Shown here: positions 35,957-46,672 of the stretch, in pieces
Numbering within the stretch: the stretch's first letter is position 1
How the letters are laid out: the number at the start of each line of letters is the position of its first letter
Assembly (NCBI GenBank): GCA_028641055.1
Contig: CM054060.1
Location: 159,342,322-159,406,321, forward strand
DNA from: Alopecurus myosuroides
Taxonomy: Eukaryota; Streptophyta; Magnoliopsida; Poales; Poaceae
Length of the DNA: 64,000 nucleotides
Reading direction: 5' to 3'
Notes under the pieces: model-generated
What the model saw: the letters and a program-made list of their open reading frames with translations, nothing else
The model's database searches: none
Told to the model about the DNA's origin: nothing
Position numbers and translations under genes: made by a program

Positions 35957-37514
35957 TTTTTCTTAGTTATCAGTCGGTATCTGGTAAACAAGTCGTTTTA
36001 GGCAGAGTTCTCCCACAAACAAAACAAAGCACATGATTGTCCGCTGATTCGCATTGTACTAACTGAGGTACTAAAAACCGAGAAAATATTTATTTTAGCG
36101 TAATAGTTTAGATGTTGAAGGGTAGGATGCTCTTTGTTTTCACCATAATAATTGAGATGTCAACTTACGGTTACATATCAAGAGGTAGCATGTGTTCTAA
36201 AATTTACTCGAGTGATGCAACTGGATTTTTTTACACGAAGAATGTGCAATCAGAAGAGTAGAACTACGCTATGATTAATTTACTACAGTGATGAAAGTGG
36301 CCATTGTTTCTACAAAAAGTTTCAGCGGAAATACAATTATTTTGGACACTACACAAATACAAAATGAACACACAGCTCGATCCATTTATCCCATGAAAAC
36401 CAGTGTTTAGATCCCATGCTAAATAATTAGACATGTGAGATACACTTTAGCATACGTGTGGTTTTCTTAGTGTCATAAACAAAGGGGGGTGGACATGAAA
36501 TGCATATGTACAAATGCAGCCCGTCATTCTAAAGTATAACCTACAATAGAATACATTTCAAATAAATAACAATGCTTAAGCAATATGGTAGAAAAATACT
36601 CAAAAGATGTATTTATCTTTTCATTTTTCATTACGAATAATCTGAAGGACAAACATCACTTAAATTATACTAGTTTAGAATCTAAGCTTGAAATCAGTAA
36701 TTGGTTTGTTACTTAATCCACATGACTATACATTTAAACCAACAAAACTAGCAACAAATTTTCTTTCTCGATTCAGATGATGAAGGTCTGCGAAAGAAGC
36801 AGCAGCCTTACAAGGGGATTGCCCCAACTACAGAATCGGTACCTCAGACTGAATGCAAGTGGACATTGTTTTTACAGGAAAGCTCATGGAATAATTCAAG
36901 AAACATGATATTCATACTGGAAGATGAAACAGATGCATATCAAGCTCAATACAGTAAATGAAGAGGTATACAGTAACATACCGGGAAGAAAGACAAGGAT
37001 ACCAAGGAACAATAGGCCATATAGCTGAGAGCTATCACTCCTAGTTACATTATAATTGGCAAGCATGAGTAAGTTCTTAATTTTGGATTGCAGTCACAAA
37101 AATATGGTACAAATAAACACAATCATACTAAACCATTCTCTTGTGTGTCTTGAAGACAAGTCCAAAAGTTGCCTTCGCCCATATGAGCATTTGTATGAAA
37201 CAAGTTCACAAGCGTAAGTAAAATAAGAAGTGACACAAGAGATCAATGTTAAGAAATGCATCATTTGCTCACCTTTGTACTTTTTTCTAAGCCAAATCTG
37301 ATAGCACATCAATACTTCAAGCATGTGAGAAGTAAGGCGGCTCCTATGTTTATGCATTGTTCTTCCATTTATACTAAATCAGATTCTAAAGCAATAGTTG
37401 TGACTGGAATAGCAAATATATCCCTTGCTACCTTCCTTATCGTTGGGTACCTTGTGACGACCACTTTCCACCAATCCACCACATCAAACTTTTAAATGTA
37501 TGGAACTAAGTGAT
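35957..37514. other. Intergenic DNA
   Basis: AT-rich. It begins with the second copy of the 56-bp direct repeat (35957-36012). No convincing gene, RNA gene or element end was seen up to the Tat-3 LTR. Confidence 0.4.
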
Positions 37515-37999
37515 TGACGTGGGGATGCCCAAAGGACCCCCCCCCCCCCCCACACACACACACACACACACGCGGAAACGTTCCAGAAGGCCCACTTGAC
37601 TATCAAGACCCACACCCATCAACGGGTGGACCGACCCATAATACTTACCTTGCGGGTCAAGAAGGAAGATAGGGAACCGACTGTAAATAGAGTCTGATTT
37701 GTACATGAACTCCTGAGACCCGGCCTCCTATATAAAGGTCGGGAGGGGGTCGTAGCAGCGACACGAAATCAAGGAGAGAAAGGGAGAAGAGAGAACACGC
37801 CAGAAATCTATTGTAACCAAGATCTTACTCGTCAGAATAAACAGACAGACATGAAGTAGGGGTTTACCTTCCCAAAGGGCTCTGAACCTGGGTAATCGTG
37901 CCCTCTGAGTCATGCCAGCCCTAGTAGTCCACCACCGCTCATCTTTGTACGAAACCCTAACCCTACAAGCATGGGATATGTTGTGGAACCCCCATGACA
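37515..37999 (+). repeat. Tat-3 5' LTR
   Basis: 485 bp, TGACGTGGGG...CCCATGACA. A C-run followed by (CA)n lies at about 37540-37570. TATA box TATATAAAG at 37729-37737. Unrelated in detail to the Tat-1/Tat-2 LTR. Confidence 0.75.
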
Positions 38000-38001
38000 T
38001 T

Positions 38002-38019
38002 TGGCGTCGCATGTGGGAA
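38002..38019 (+). promoter_or_regulatory. Tat-3 primer-binding site
   Basis: TGGCGTCGCATGTGGGAA two bases after the LTR end, the Tat-type form with one change (GCG to GTC region). Confidence 0.65.
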
Positions 38020-38069
38020 TCTAGAGCAGTTGATTCGCGGCTGCTTAGGCATTAACTTCAAGCAACAAC

Positions 38070-38441
38070 TTGACGATCGAGAGGAGACCGGTTAAGTTTG
38101 GTTCCATCGACTTCACCGAGCACTCGATGGCTTTATGCTCGGCTTTTGACTCCATCAGCCAAAGCATCAGCCTGAAGTTCGGCGATCTAAACTTCTGTTC
38201 TACTCGCACGGGTGTTTTGCGCCTTCAAGACTCGAGACGTACGCCTACCCAGGAAGTCGCCACGTTGACGTCCTTCAGATCAGAAAGCAAGATCGGGTCC
38301 AAACCCAACGCAAAAATTGTCGTTTTCCCTTACCTTCGCTACTTCATCGGTATGGTGCACTATGTAGAGCCCTCCGGAAGTGAAGATTCGGGTGTCCCAA
38401 GTCCAGGTGACAGCGGGGATGAAGATCCCAAGCACCCCCGA
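38070..38441 (+). pseudogene. Tat-3 gag N-terminus, truncated
   Basis: Open frame with segments ISLKFGDLNFCSTRTGVL and a Ser/Glu/Asp-rich acidic stretch. Its pattern is similar to the Tat-2 gag start (VTLTFGSFKFYTNKEGIL). It is cut by the Tekay-F LTR at 38442. There may be sequence before the first ATG, since Tat gag often starts close to the primer site. Confidence 0.55.
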
Positions 38442-39246
38442 TGTAACATCCCAAGTATGAAAAACAACCTTTAGAATGTTTGTTTTTTGTTAATTTATGT
38501 TTTGCATCATGTCATCATAAGTTTTGCATTTGTTTTCCATTTGTTTTCCCTTGTTTTTCTATTTGATTTTCAAACCAAAATTCAAATCTTTTGTTTCATA
38601 CTTGTTCTGTTACAATGTTTCAAATAAAACTTGCAATCAAACCAATCTTTTGTTCATAATAAACTTGAAATTAAACACTTTTAAGTTGCTTCTTTCAATT
38701 ATTCAATTAATTCAAATTTCACTCAAATTCAATTAAAATACAAACAGCAACACAATTTGAAATTTTTGAAAAAACAAAAGTTTGCACATTTGTGCTGTTG
38801 CAATAATTAACCTATAACAATTATCCCAAATTTTTAAAACACCAAAAATTTAAACCCCCTAAAACCTTCCTTTTTCTCTCCTTTTCTTTTTCTGCAAAAA
38901 AAAACAGAATCAGTAAAACAGAAAAACAAAAAAAAATAACAGAGAGGGGAGAGGGCAGGCCAGTGGGCTGAGCCCAGCCCACCAGCCACGGCCTGCGTAC
39001 CCCCTCGTCCCTTACCTCTGTACGGCGCGCATCGGCGCTGCCCACGTCGGCAGGCAGAGGAAGGCAACGGCCACCGCGGCTCCTCCTCCTCCTTTTAAGC
39101 TCACCCCCGAGCTCCTCCTTCTGCCCTAGCTTCCCCCTCCTTTCTCCCTCTCACCGCCGTCGCTTTTCCCTTCTCCTCCCTCCTCTGCATCTCTCTGTCT
39201 CTGTATCGCACCACCGCAGCGAGCAACGCCCGCGATCATCGGCGCT

Positions 39247-39265
39247 ATGGCTAGCCTCCGCGCAG
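39247..39265 (+). other. Candidate first exon of LTR-borne gene
   Basis: ATGGCTAGCCTCCGCGCAG followed by GTTAGC. It ends in phase 1, which is the phase required by exon 40887-40964. This is a guess based on phase and donor only; it is not seen in Tekay-E. Confidence 0.2.
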
Positions 39266-39644
39266 GTTAGCTGCGGGAATTGAAGCCCCGTACTCCCGTC
39301 TTCCTCCTCGACACCGCCGCTGTGGCTGAGAGGGCCGGGATCGTCGCCGCCGTCCACCTCTCGCCGCCGTCGACCACTGTCCCGCACCGAGCCCTTCTTC
39401 CTTCCCCACGGTGAGCATCGCTCCCTCTCTCTTTCCTTTCCCTCTGTACTGCATCTCGACGTCACGAGCACGCACCCACCTCCCTTACGCGCACGAGCAC
39501 GCAGCAGCAGCAGGGCAGCAGCCGCCGCCGGCGACCGTCTCCTCGTCGGGGTTCAGACAGCTGACACGAAATTCAGTTTCGTCAGTCTTATGACTGAACC
39601 TGAACCCCAAAACCCCGTGCGCCTCCGTTCTGTCACGAGACAGC

Positions 39645-39714
39645 AGCCACCCCAGTGGCTTACGCACCACGCGCGCGCCCCCGCGGTCGCGGGATCGAGC
39701 CCCGTCCGCGCAGA
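39645..39714 (+). other. tRNA-like segment in Tekay-F LTR
   Basis: Contains a T-arm-like hairpin, GCGGG-ATCGAGC-CCCGT (about 39688-39704), with a seven-base loop and a B-box-like core. The upstream half is a poor match to an A box. It lies at the same relative place as the better-formed tRNA-like segments of Tekay-E. Probably a relic, not a tRNA gene. Confidence 0.3.
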
Positions 39715-40886
39715 TAAAAACCCACCCTTTTTCGCAACGCGCGCTGACAGGTGGGGCCTCCCTGTCAGCGACGCGTGCTGCCACGCAACGCCACCGTGGC
39801 CCAGGGCCCCCTCGTCAGTGGCCTAGGCTAGGCCACTGCGAGGTGTAATTCGTTCTGGCCCTTTTTCTTTTTTAAGTTCCAGTCCATGTTTATTACAGAA
39901 TGGTCCCTGGAATTTAAACTAACATAACTTCCTCATTTCAAATCCAAATTAAATAAAAAAAATATGTATTTTGTACCAAATTTAATTATCTACATGTTTA
40001 AATCATTTGTTTACTGTTTTGAATATTTCAAATGTTTCCAAAATTCAAATTCAAACAACTATTTCAAATTTGGTTAAATTCATAACTAATTCAAATTTAA
40101 TTCAAATGTCACATATAAAATATGTTTTCCATGCAAAATTAAACCACCCTTCCAAATATAAACTTTGTTTCCTGTTTTGGAGAATTAAAATTGGTTAAAT
40201 AATTTAAACCTTGTTTAAATCATTTAAAATTGCTAAATTCATAACTTGGTCAAATTAAATTCTTTTTGAACAAATAAAATATGTTTTCAAACCAGAAAAT
40301 TGTTATCTTTCCAAATATGAATTTTATTTAATGTTTTGAACCAATAAAAATTCAAATAATTTCATACTTGAATTAAATTCATTTAAATCTTGTTTAATTC
40401 ATAATTAATTCATTCTAATTCCTTTTTCAACAAATGAAACATGTATTCCATCTAAAATTTGGTTTTCTTACCAAATATAAAGTTGGTTATTTATTTTGAA
40501 CATTTGAAATTGGTGAAAACAACAAATGCTTGTGTAACTCCTTTAAGAAGCCAAAATTTCATAACTTAATAAATAAAATTTCAAACTTGGTAAACACCTT
40601 TTTAAATTGAATCTATTGTTGTTTTCTTTTGTTTTCCTCATCCATGCATCATTCTAATCAACTTTCACATGATGGTTAGTTGTAGATCATTTAATTCAAC
40701 CTTAATTCATGGGCTTTCCATATGCAATCCAAATTGCATATAGTCCCATTTAATTATGTTACCATGTCAACTAGCTTACCTTTGATGCATCAATTAAATT
40801 GTCATGCATCATCCCATAATTGTGCATTATGCCATGTTATTGATTGTTTGTCTCTCTGCATTGTTTGTTTGCTTCTTCCCGATTAG

Positions 40887-40964
40887 ACGACGACGCTGAG
40901 ACAGACGAGGTTTACGACACTACTTCTGAGGAGTTAGCTCAGTACCAGGCTGCTGAGTTTGCAG
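40887..40964 (+). CDS. LTR-borne acidic exon a (Tekay-F)
   Basis: Bounded by the acceptor CTTCTTCCCGATTAG and the donor AG|GCAAGT, the classic form of a GC-type donor. It encodes an acidic segment (DDDAETDEVYDTTSEELAQY). It ends in phase 1 and fits exon b exactly. The homologous stretch in Tekay-E (about 45200-45281, minus) keeps DDVETDDTYDIPSKDLAQY. Function unknown; possibly part of a small acidic nuclear-type protein. Confidence 0.5.
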
Positions 40965-42176
40965 GCAAGTATTCACTCACATGAACCATAGTGTCCTTTC
41001 CACATTGGATACCGATACTTTCCGTTGTCTATTCTGCTAGCCTTAAGATTCGTTGCTTGTGTTCCGATCCTATCACATGTTATCCTGTAACCCTGATATA
41101 GCCTATCCTCCACACCTAGTACCCCGTTGCTTGTTGCCTGTGTCTTACTAGCATGCTTAGGGTTGTTACTGCTCGAGTCTGTTGTCCGTTATTTCTGTTA
41201 CCATATTTATTATGTTCTGGGGGCTCGATGTTAAACAACAACGTGTTAATGTTTGAGGTAATGCTAATTTGATGATAAGGCACCGGCAGGAGGCCGGGTA
41301 TGGTTTTGAGGCCTGCTAGTGTCGAACTCAGGAAAAGTCTTTGTCCTCTAGATCCATGTTGAGCGCGCTAACCGCATGTGGGAAGCGTGTATGGTCGCCC
41401 CCCGCAACTCTGATTCGATTCGCATCTCGTCCAAATCGCCATACTTAGTTCGGGCTTTCCATTTGATGCACGCATATGCAGGTACGAACCCGAGGCCAGG
41501 GTGGAACTTTTGTAGTCGGCATTTAGGGCGGCGTGGTCTTCCAGTGCTATGAGGGTCCCCCTTTTCTTCGTGGGGGCTCGATTAGCCGCGCACGCACAGC
41601 ACGTGGTTCTTTGGGCTTGATGCGAAGAAGAGTTGGGTTGTGTTGAGTGCCTCGCTTGGTGGGTTTGATCCCCGTCTGGCGGGGTATTCTTACGTGTACG
41701 ACCAAATTGGTGCACCCCTGCAGGGTTAAATCTTCTCGAGAAGCCGTGTTGTCCGCGGTTATGGATGACTTGGTGATAGGGCTGGCTAACAAGGATTAGA
41801 CAACTTACACCTAATTAATACTAATGTTGACTAGTAATAGTCTTATTGACACAATAACTGGAACCTTCATTAATCCAACTGTGTGAGTTATCCTCGGATT
41901 GCTTCTGTGGATAAGGGGCAAGATCCAGGATGGGTTTGTTTGAGGTTAGTGGTAGTAGGTTCCGATACGCTATATTATCCCTTTCTTTTAGCCGGAAGTT
42001 GTAGCGTGTTTCTGTAGTTGGTTAGAGCAGCCTGCTGCCGCACTTTTGTATCACCTATTCTTCCGTTGAACCCAAAGCATCTGTACTCGGTGTTGCCGGG
42101 TAAACTTTGGTATCTTGTGAGTCTTGTTTGCCAGTACTTGTCTGTACTGACCCCTTTGGGGCTGTGGTTTCCGCAG

Positions 42177-42241
42177 ACTACGTTTCCGAGGTTTCCCATG
42201 GTGGCTACTACGTGGAGTATGACGAGGCTGCTGACGAGTAG
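42177..42241 (+). CDS. LTR-borne acidic exon b (Tekay-F)
   Basis: Follows the acceptor GTGGTTTCCGCAG. It opens in phase 1, completes a GAC codon from exon a, and encodes a segment ending HGGYYVEYDEAADE and TAG at 42239-42241. In Tekay-E the homologous exon (43973-43906, minus) ends HGGYYVEYDDETADE. The length difference is a whole codon and several codon differences are silent, which argues for past coding constraint. Confidence 0.5.
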
Positions 42242-42387
42242 ATAGCGGACCCGGGCAGGATCCGAGACATCGTGGATGGGCTCCGTCTTTTCGTTTTCGG
42301 CCTCTTAGGCCTATTTGGATCTTGTCTGTACTCAGACACTTTGGATGCTTCCGCTGTGATGTAATGATGACTTGTTGGGACATGTGT

Positions 42388-43348
42388 TGATGTAGCCCAC
42401 CGTATTCCACCAAGCACAACATCGATACGCAACAAGGTGAACTCACTCCTACCTCCGTACGTTTCCGGTGACTTGGTGAACGGTGCTCTACCTCATGAAA
42501 TACCCCTCTACATGCATAGGTGGGATCACCACATGGAGACCCAAGATGGTGCCCAAGATGCTCAGGAACACATCCAAGAAGGTGCGCATGAAGCTAGGAA
42601 GAACGTGGGTGAAGACGGCGTCAAGATCGGAGTTCCGAGGAGGAAGAACGGAGGGAAAAGGAGGCTCCCGGCCTCACCCTGGCCCCAGGCCGGGCTAGCC
42701 TGGCCCCAGGCCGGCCTACCCTGGCCCCAGGCCGGCCTCCTCATCCCACCCTGGCCCCAGGCCGGGCACCAGGCCGGGCACCAGCCCGAGGGGGCCGGCC
42801 TCCCACCCTGGCCCCAGGCCGGGCACCAGGCCGGGCACCAGCCCGAGGGGGCCAGCCTCCCACCCTGGCCCCAGGCCGGGCACCAGGCCGGGCACCAGGC
42901 CTCTGCGCCCCACCCTGGCCTCAGGCCGGGTTCCAGGCCGCATGATGAGGTGTTGACCTCTAAGTTGGCCCGATCTTCACGAATCGACAAGAACGAACGA
43001 AGAACGCACGAAGAACACGATGAACACGAGAGGGGGAATCGAGGGGAAATCGAGGGCAAACACGCGGAAACACAAAAGGGGGAAGATAACTCGTGAAGCC
43101 TACGAGGGATCGCAAACCCAAGTCAACAACACGCTAATTGAAACCGTTTCTCTTACCGGCCGGTCCACCGATCCAACAGAAGCCCAAAAGGGGAAGGTTG
43201 GCAAGCGCTACTAGAATCACTATGTGAGAGAGTAGCTCCTTGGAGAGATCTTGATACAATCCTAGATGAACATCATCAACATAGGAGTAGCCTCGTAAGA
43301 GGAGTCACCTCAAAAGAGGGATACAAGGGCAAAGCCCTAAACTCTCGA
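42388..43348 (+). repeat. CRM-NA 5' LTR, rearranged (distal half inverted)
   Basis: The stretch 42388-42940 matches the 3' LTR (58607-59144) in direct orientation. The stretch 42941-43348 matches the last about 410 bp of the LTR in reverse orientation (LTR end first, then back to 'cgagagtttaggg'). About 150 bp including the TATA box, and the primer site after the LTR, are missing. This LTR cannot drive normal transcription, and the copy cannot be re-copied. Confidence 0.9.
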
Positions 43349-43432
43349 GTTTGCTTCCACATCAACGGATCGCCACGACATCGACTCCCCCACGGCCGCG
43401 AGTCCGTGATCATCAATAAGAGAGGTATAACT
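43349..43432 (+). other. CRM-NA leader fragment
   Basis: 84 bp homologous to 11426-11506 of the CRM-like leader. It is cut by Tekay-E and resumes at 54172. Confidence 0.8.
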
Positions 43433-43905
43433 TGTCGCACCCTGATTTCTAGGGGATACTCACCGTAAGAACTGGATAGCAGATGCTTGGATTATGGGGC
43501 ATAACTGCTCCCACGTCCCAGCTTCCTGGTAGGCCTGCGCTTATGCGCGACAACACAAGCCCTGCTATTCCATCGTTGATGTAAACTATCCACTAGAGAT
43601 CAAAGGCACTTCCGTCGACGTACTTCAAACCATACACACATGGTACGTCAACGGCGTTTAACAAGTGATATCACAACAGATCTCTACGACACAAAAGATT
43701 GAAATAAGTTGCAAATGGCTCTCATTAGAGCAGAGATAGCAAATACAATCATTCAGAGGGCACATGCCCCAACAATACATCATTACAATACAGCGGAAGC
43801 ATTCAACATGTCTGAGTACAGACAAGAACCAAATAGGCCTAAGAGGCCGGAAACGAAAAGACGGAGCCCATCCACGAAGTCTCGGATCCTGCCCGGGTCC
43901 GCTAT

Positions 43906-43973
43906 CTACTCGTCAGCAGTCTCGTCATCATACTCCACGTAGTAGCCACCATGTAGATCCTCGGAATCGTCGT
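43906..43973 (-). pseudogene. LTR-borne acidic exon b relic (Tekay-E 3' LTR)
   Basis: Homologue of 42177-42241, with acceptor TTTACGCAG intact and a stop TAG at 43906-43908. The partner exon a in this element has an extra T near its donor and has lost the acceptor AG, so the gene is broken here. An identical copy is at 49888-49821 in the other LTR. Confidence 0.5.
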
Positions 43974-45479
43974 CTGCGTAAACCACAGCCCCAAAGGGGT
44001 CAGTACATAAACGTACTGGCAAGCAAGACTCACAGTTCACCAAAGTGTAACCCGTCAACACCAAGCACAGATGCCTTGGGTTCAACGGAAAGGAAGGGGA
44101 TATAAAAGATGCTGCAACTGGCTGCACTAACCAACTACAGAGGTTCTACCACTTCCGGCTAACAGAAAGGAGATAAGATCGAGGATTGTAACCAACTGAA
44201 AGATAACTTCAAACAAACCCATCCTGGATCTCGCCCCTTATCCAAAGAAGCAATCCGAGGATAACTCACACAGTTGAAATTAATGATGGTTCAAATTATT
44301 GTGTCAATAAGCCTATTACTAGTCAAGTTATTAATCATTGGGTGTAACATGTTTGATCATTATGTTTAAGTTGTCCTGAGTACTTGTTAGCCAGTACTTT
44401 CACCAAGTAATCCATAACCGCGGAAAACACGGCTTCTCGAGAAGATTATCCCTGCAGGGTTGCACCAATTTGGCCGTACACTCATGAATAACCCGCCAGA
44501 TGGAAAGGCCCTTCCACCAAGCGGGGTACTCAACACAACCAACCATTCCTCGCATCAAGCCCAAAGCACCTTGGGCGCACGGCTAATCGAGCCCAGAAGA
44601 AAATGGACCCTCATAGCACTCTAAGAACGTGTCCCCCTATATGCCGACTACGAAAGTTCCACCCTGGCCTGGGCTCGCAAAAACATGCATGCGGCAAATA
44701 GAACACACGAACTAAATGAGGCGATTTGGACGAGATGCGAATCAGGTCAAGTTGAGGGGGGCGCCCATACTCGCTTCCCAAATGCGGGTAGTGCGCTCAT
44801 CATGGATCAGTAGACAAGACCCTTTTCCTATTAGGGTCGACACTAGCAGGCTTCAAAACCTCTCATGGGCCTCCTGCCGGTGCCTTATCATCAAATTATT
44901 ATTTGTAGTAACATTGGCATGATTGATTGATTAAACATCGAGCCCCCAGAACATAATAGATATAGTAACAGAAAGTAACGGATAACAGACTCGAGCAAAA
45001 GCAACCTAAGCATGCTAGTAAGACACTGGCTCAAACAATGGGTTGTAGGAAGGGAGATGAGGCAATATCAGGTTTAAGGGATTCATGTGATGGGTTCGTA
45101 ACAGAAACATCTACTACTAAGGCTAGCAGAAAAGAACAACGGAAGTATCGGTAACCAATGTTGAAAGGAACACAGTGGTTCATGTGAGTGATAACTTGCC
45201 TGCAAAACCCAGTAGCCCGGTACTGAGCTAAATCCTTAGAAGGGATGTCGTAAGTATCGTCGGTCTCAACGTCGTCGTATATCCGGGAAGAAGCAAACAA
45301 ACATTGCAGAAAGATAAACAATCAATATCATGGCATAGGTGCACAAACATGGGATGATGCATGTCATGTTAATAGATGCATCAAAGTAACCTACTTGACA
45401 AGATAACACAATTTAATTGGACCCATATGCAATGTGAATTGCATATGGATGCAAGTGGTTAAGGTGGAAGCAATGATCT

Positions 45480-46450
45480 ACATTTGATTAACAAGTGTAA
45501 GTGGTTAAACATGATGCTTGCATGATGATGATGACAAGATAACAACAAAATAACAATGATAGATGCAAAGGAAAAGGAATAAAACAAGTTTGGAAAATGA
45601 TTTGTTAATTTTGGAAAGTTTTGGTTACTTAGACATGTCACACAAACAATTATTGTTTTCATCAAGTTAAATTGTTCAAAATAGATAACAAAGTTTATAT
45701 TTGAAAAGAAAACAAGATTTTAGTTGGATTACATGTTTCAAATATTGAAATTGGAATTAGGATGAATTTATTATGAATTAAACAAGTTTAAGCAAGAATT
45801 AAATGAATTTAATTCAAACATGAACTTATTTGAATTTTTTATTTGTTCAAAACATTAAGTGGGATTCATATTTGAAAATTTTATACTTTTAGGTTGGAAA
45901 ACATATTTTATATGTTCCAAAAGAATTTGTTTTGATCAAGTTATAAATTTAGCAATATTAAATGAATTAAACAAGGTTTAAATCATTTAACCAATTTTAA
46001 TTATTCAAAACATGAAACAATTTTTATATTTGGAAAGGGGGTTTAATTTTGCATGGAAAACATATTTCATTTGTGGAAATTGGATTTAAGATGAGCAAGT
46101 TATTATTTTGGCAATTTTAAATGCATTAAACAAGAAACAGTTGTTTTCAGCAATTTAAATTATTCAAAACAGCAAACAAAATTTATATTTGGAAAGTACA
46201 TGAAAATTTGATTGGAAAACATATTTAGTTTGTGAAATTTGGAATTTTTATGAGCAAGTTATGAATTTTGCAAATTTAAGTGAATTTGACAAGTTTTCAA
46301 ATTTTGCACCAATTTAAAATATTCAAAACAGTAAACAAATTTTATATTTGGGTAGAGCATTTAATTTGGTATTGAAAACTTATTTAAAAAGTCAAAATTG
46401 GAGTTGGTATGAATTTTTTATGCATTTTACAAGTTTTGTTATTATTCTGC
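45480..46450. repeat. AT-rich degenerate repeats in Tekay-E 3' LTR
   Basis: About six imperfect units of roughly 130-160 bp built on 'ttggaaaacatattt', 'atgagcaagtta' and 'attcaaaacagcaaacaaa'. The same kind of block is in the other LTR (about 51395-52365) and in Tekay-F (about 39900-40560). Confidence 0.7.
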
Positions 46451-46597
46451 CATTTGTATTGCAGCTAGGGACTTAGGAAAAATAAACAGGGACTTAGAAA
46501 GAAACTGCAGGGACCTAGAAAAGAAATACAGGGACTTAGGTGTGATTTGCTGGTTGTGCAGTGCTTTAGAAAAAAACAGAGGAATAAAGGGTTTATT

Positions 46598-46672
46598 CCG
46601 CGGGGGTGGGATTCGAACCCACCCCCTCTGCCTTGTGCGCGTGAGACTTGAACCAGCTGCGCTGGTGCGCGG
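46598..46672 (-). other. tRNA-like segment in Tekay-E 3' LTR
   Basis: On the minus strand, CAGCGCAGCTGG (11 of 12 to the A-box consensus) is followed about 32 bp later by GGTTCGAATCC (perfect B box) in a T-arm hairpin GTGGG-TTCGAAT-CCCAC. The acceptor stem pairs only at CGCG, and the D stem is poor. It is likely a tRNA-derived relic with possible Pol III boxes. The same segment is at 52513-52587. Confidence 0.45.

Larger units (their letters stand above)
37515..38441 (+). mobile_element. Tat-3 retrotransposon, 5' end only
   Basis: A third, different Tat-type element: LTR, primer site and the first part of gag, then cut at 38442 by the Tekay-F LTR. The rest should lie right of the window. Confidence 0.75.
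38442..42387 (+). repeat. Tekay-F 5' LTR, first part
   Basis: Very long LTR starting TGTAACATCCCAAG. It is interrupted at 42388 by CRM-NA and resumes at 59713; the rejoined length is about 4.27 kb. It has an AT-rich start (to about 38870), a GC-rich block (about 38940-39830), then an AT-rich block with degenerate repeats (about 39880-40560), then a mixed region. It is the same family as the Tekay-E LTRs but a clearly diverged subfamily. Confidence 0.85.

Noticed and set aside
37540..37572. C-run followed by (CA)n
   Set aside because: Simple sequence in the Tat-3 LTR; nothing further supported.
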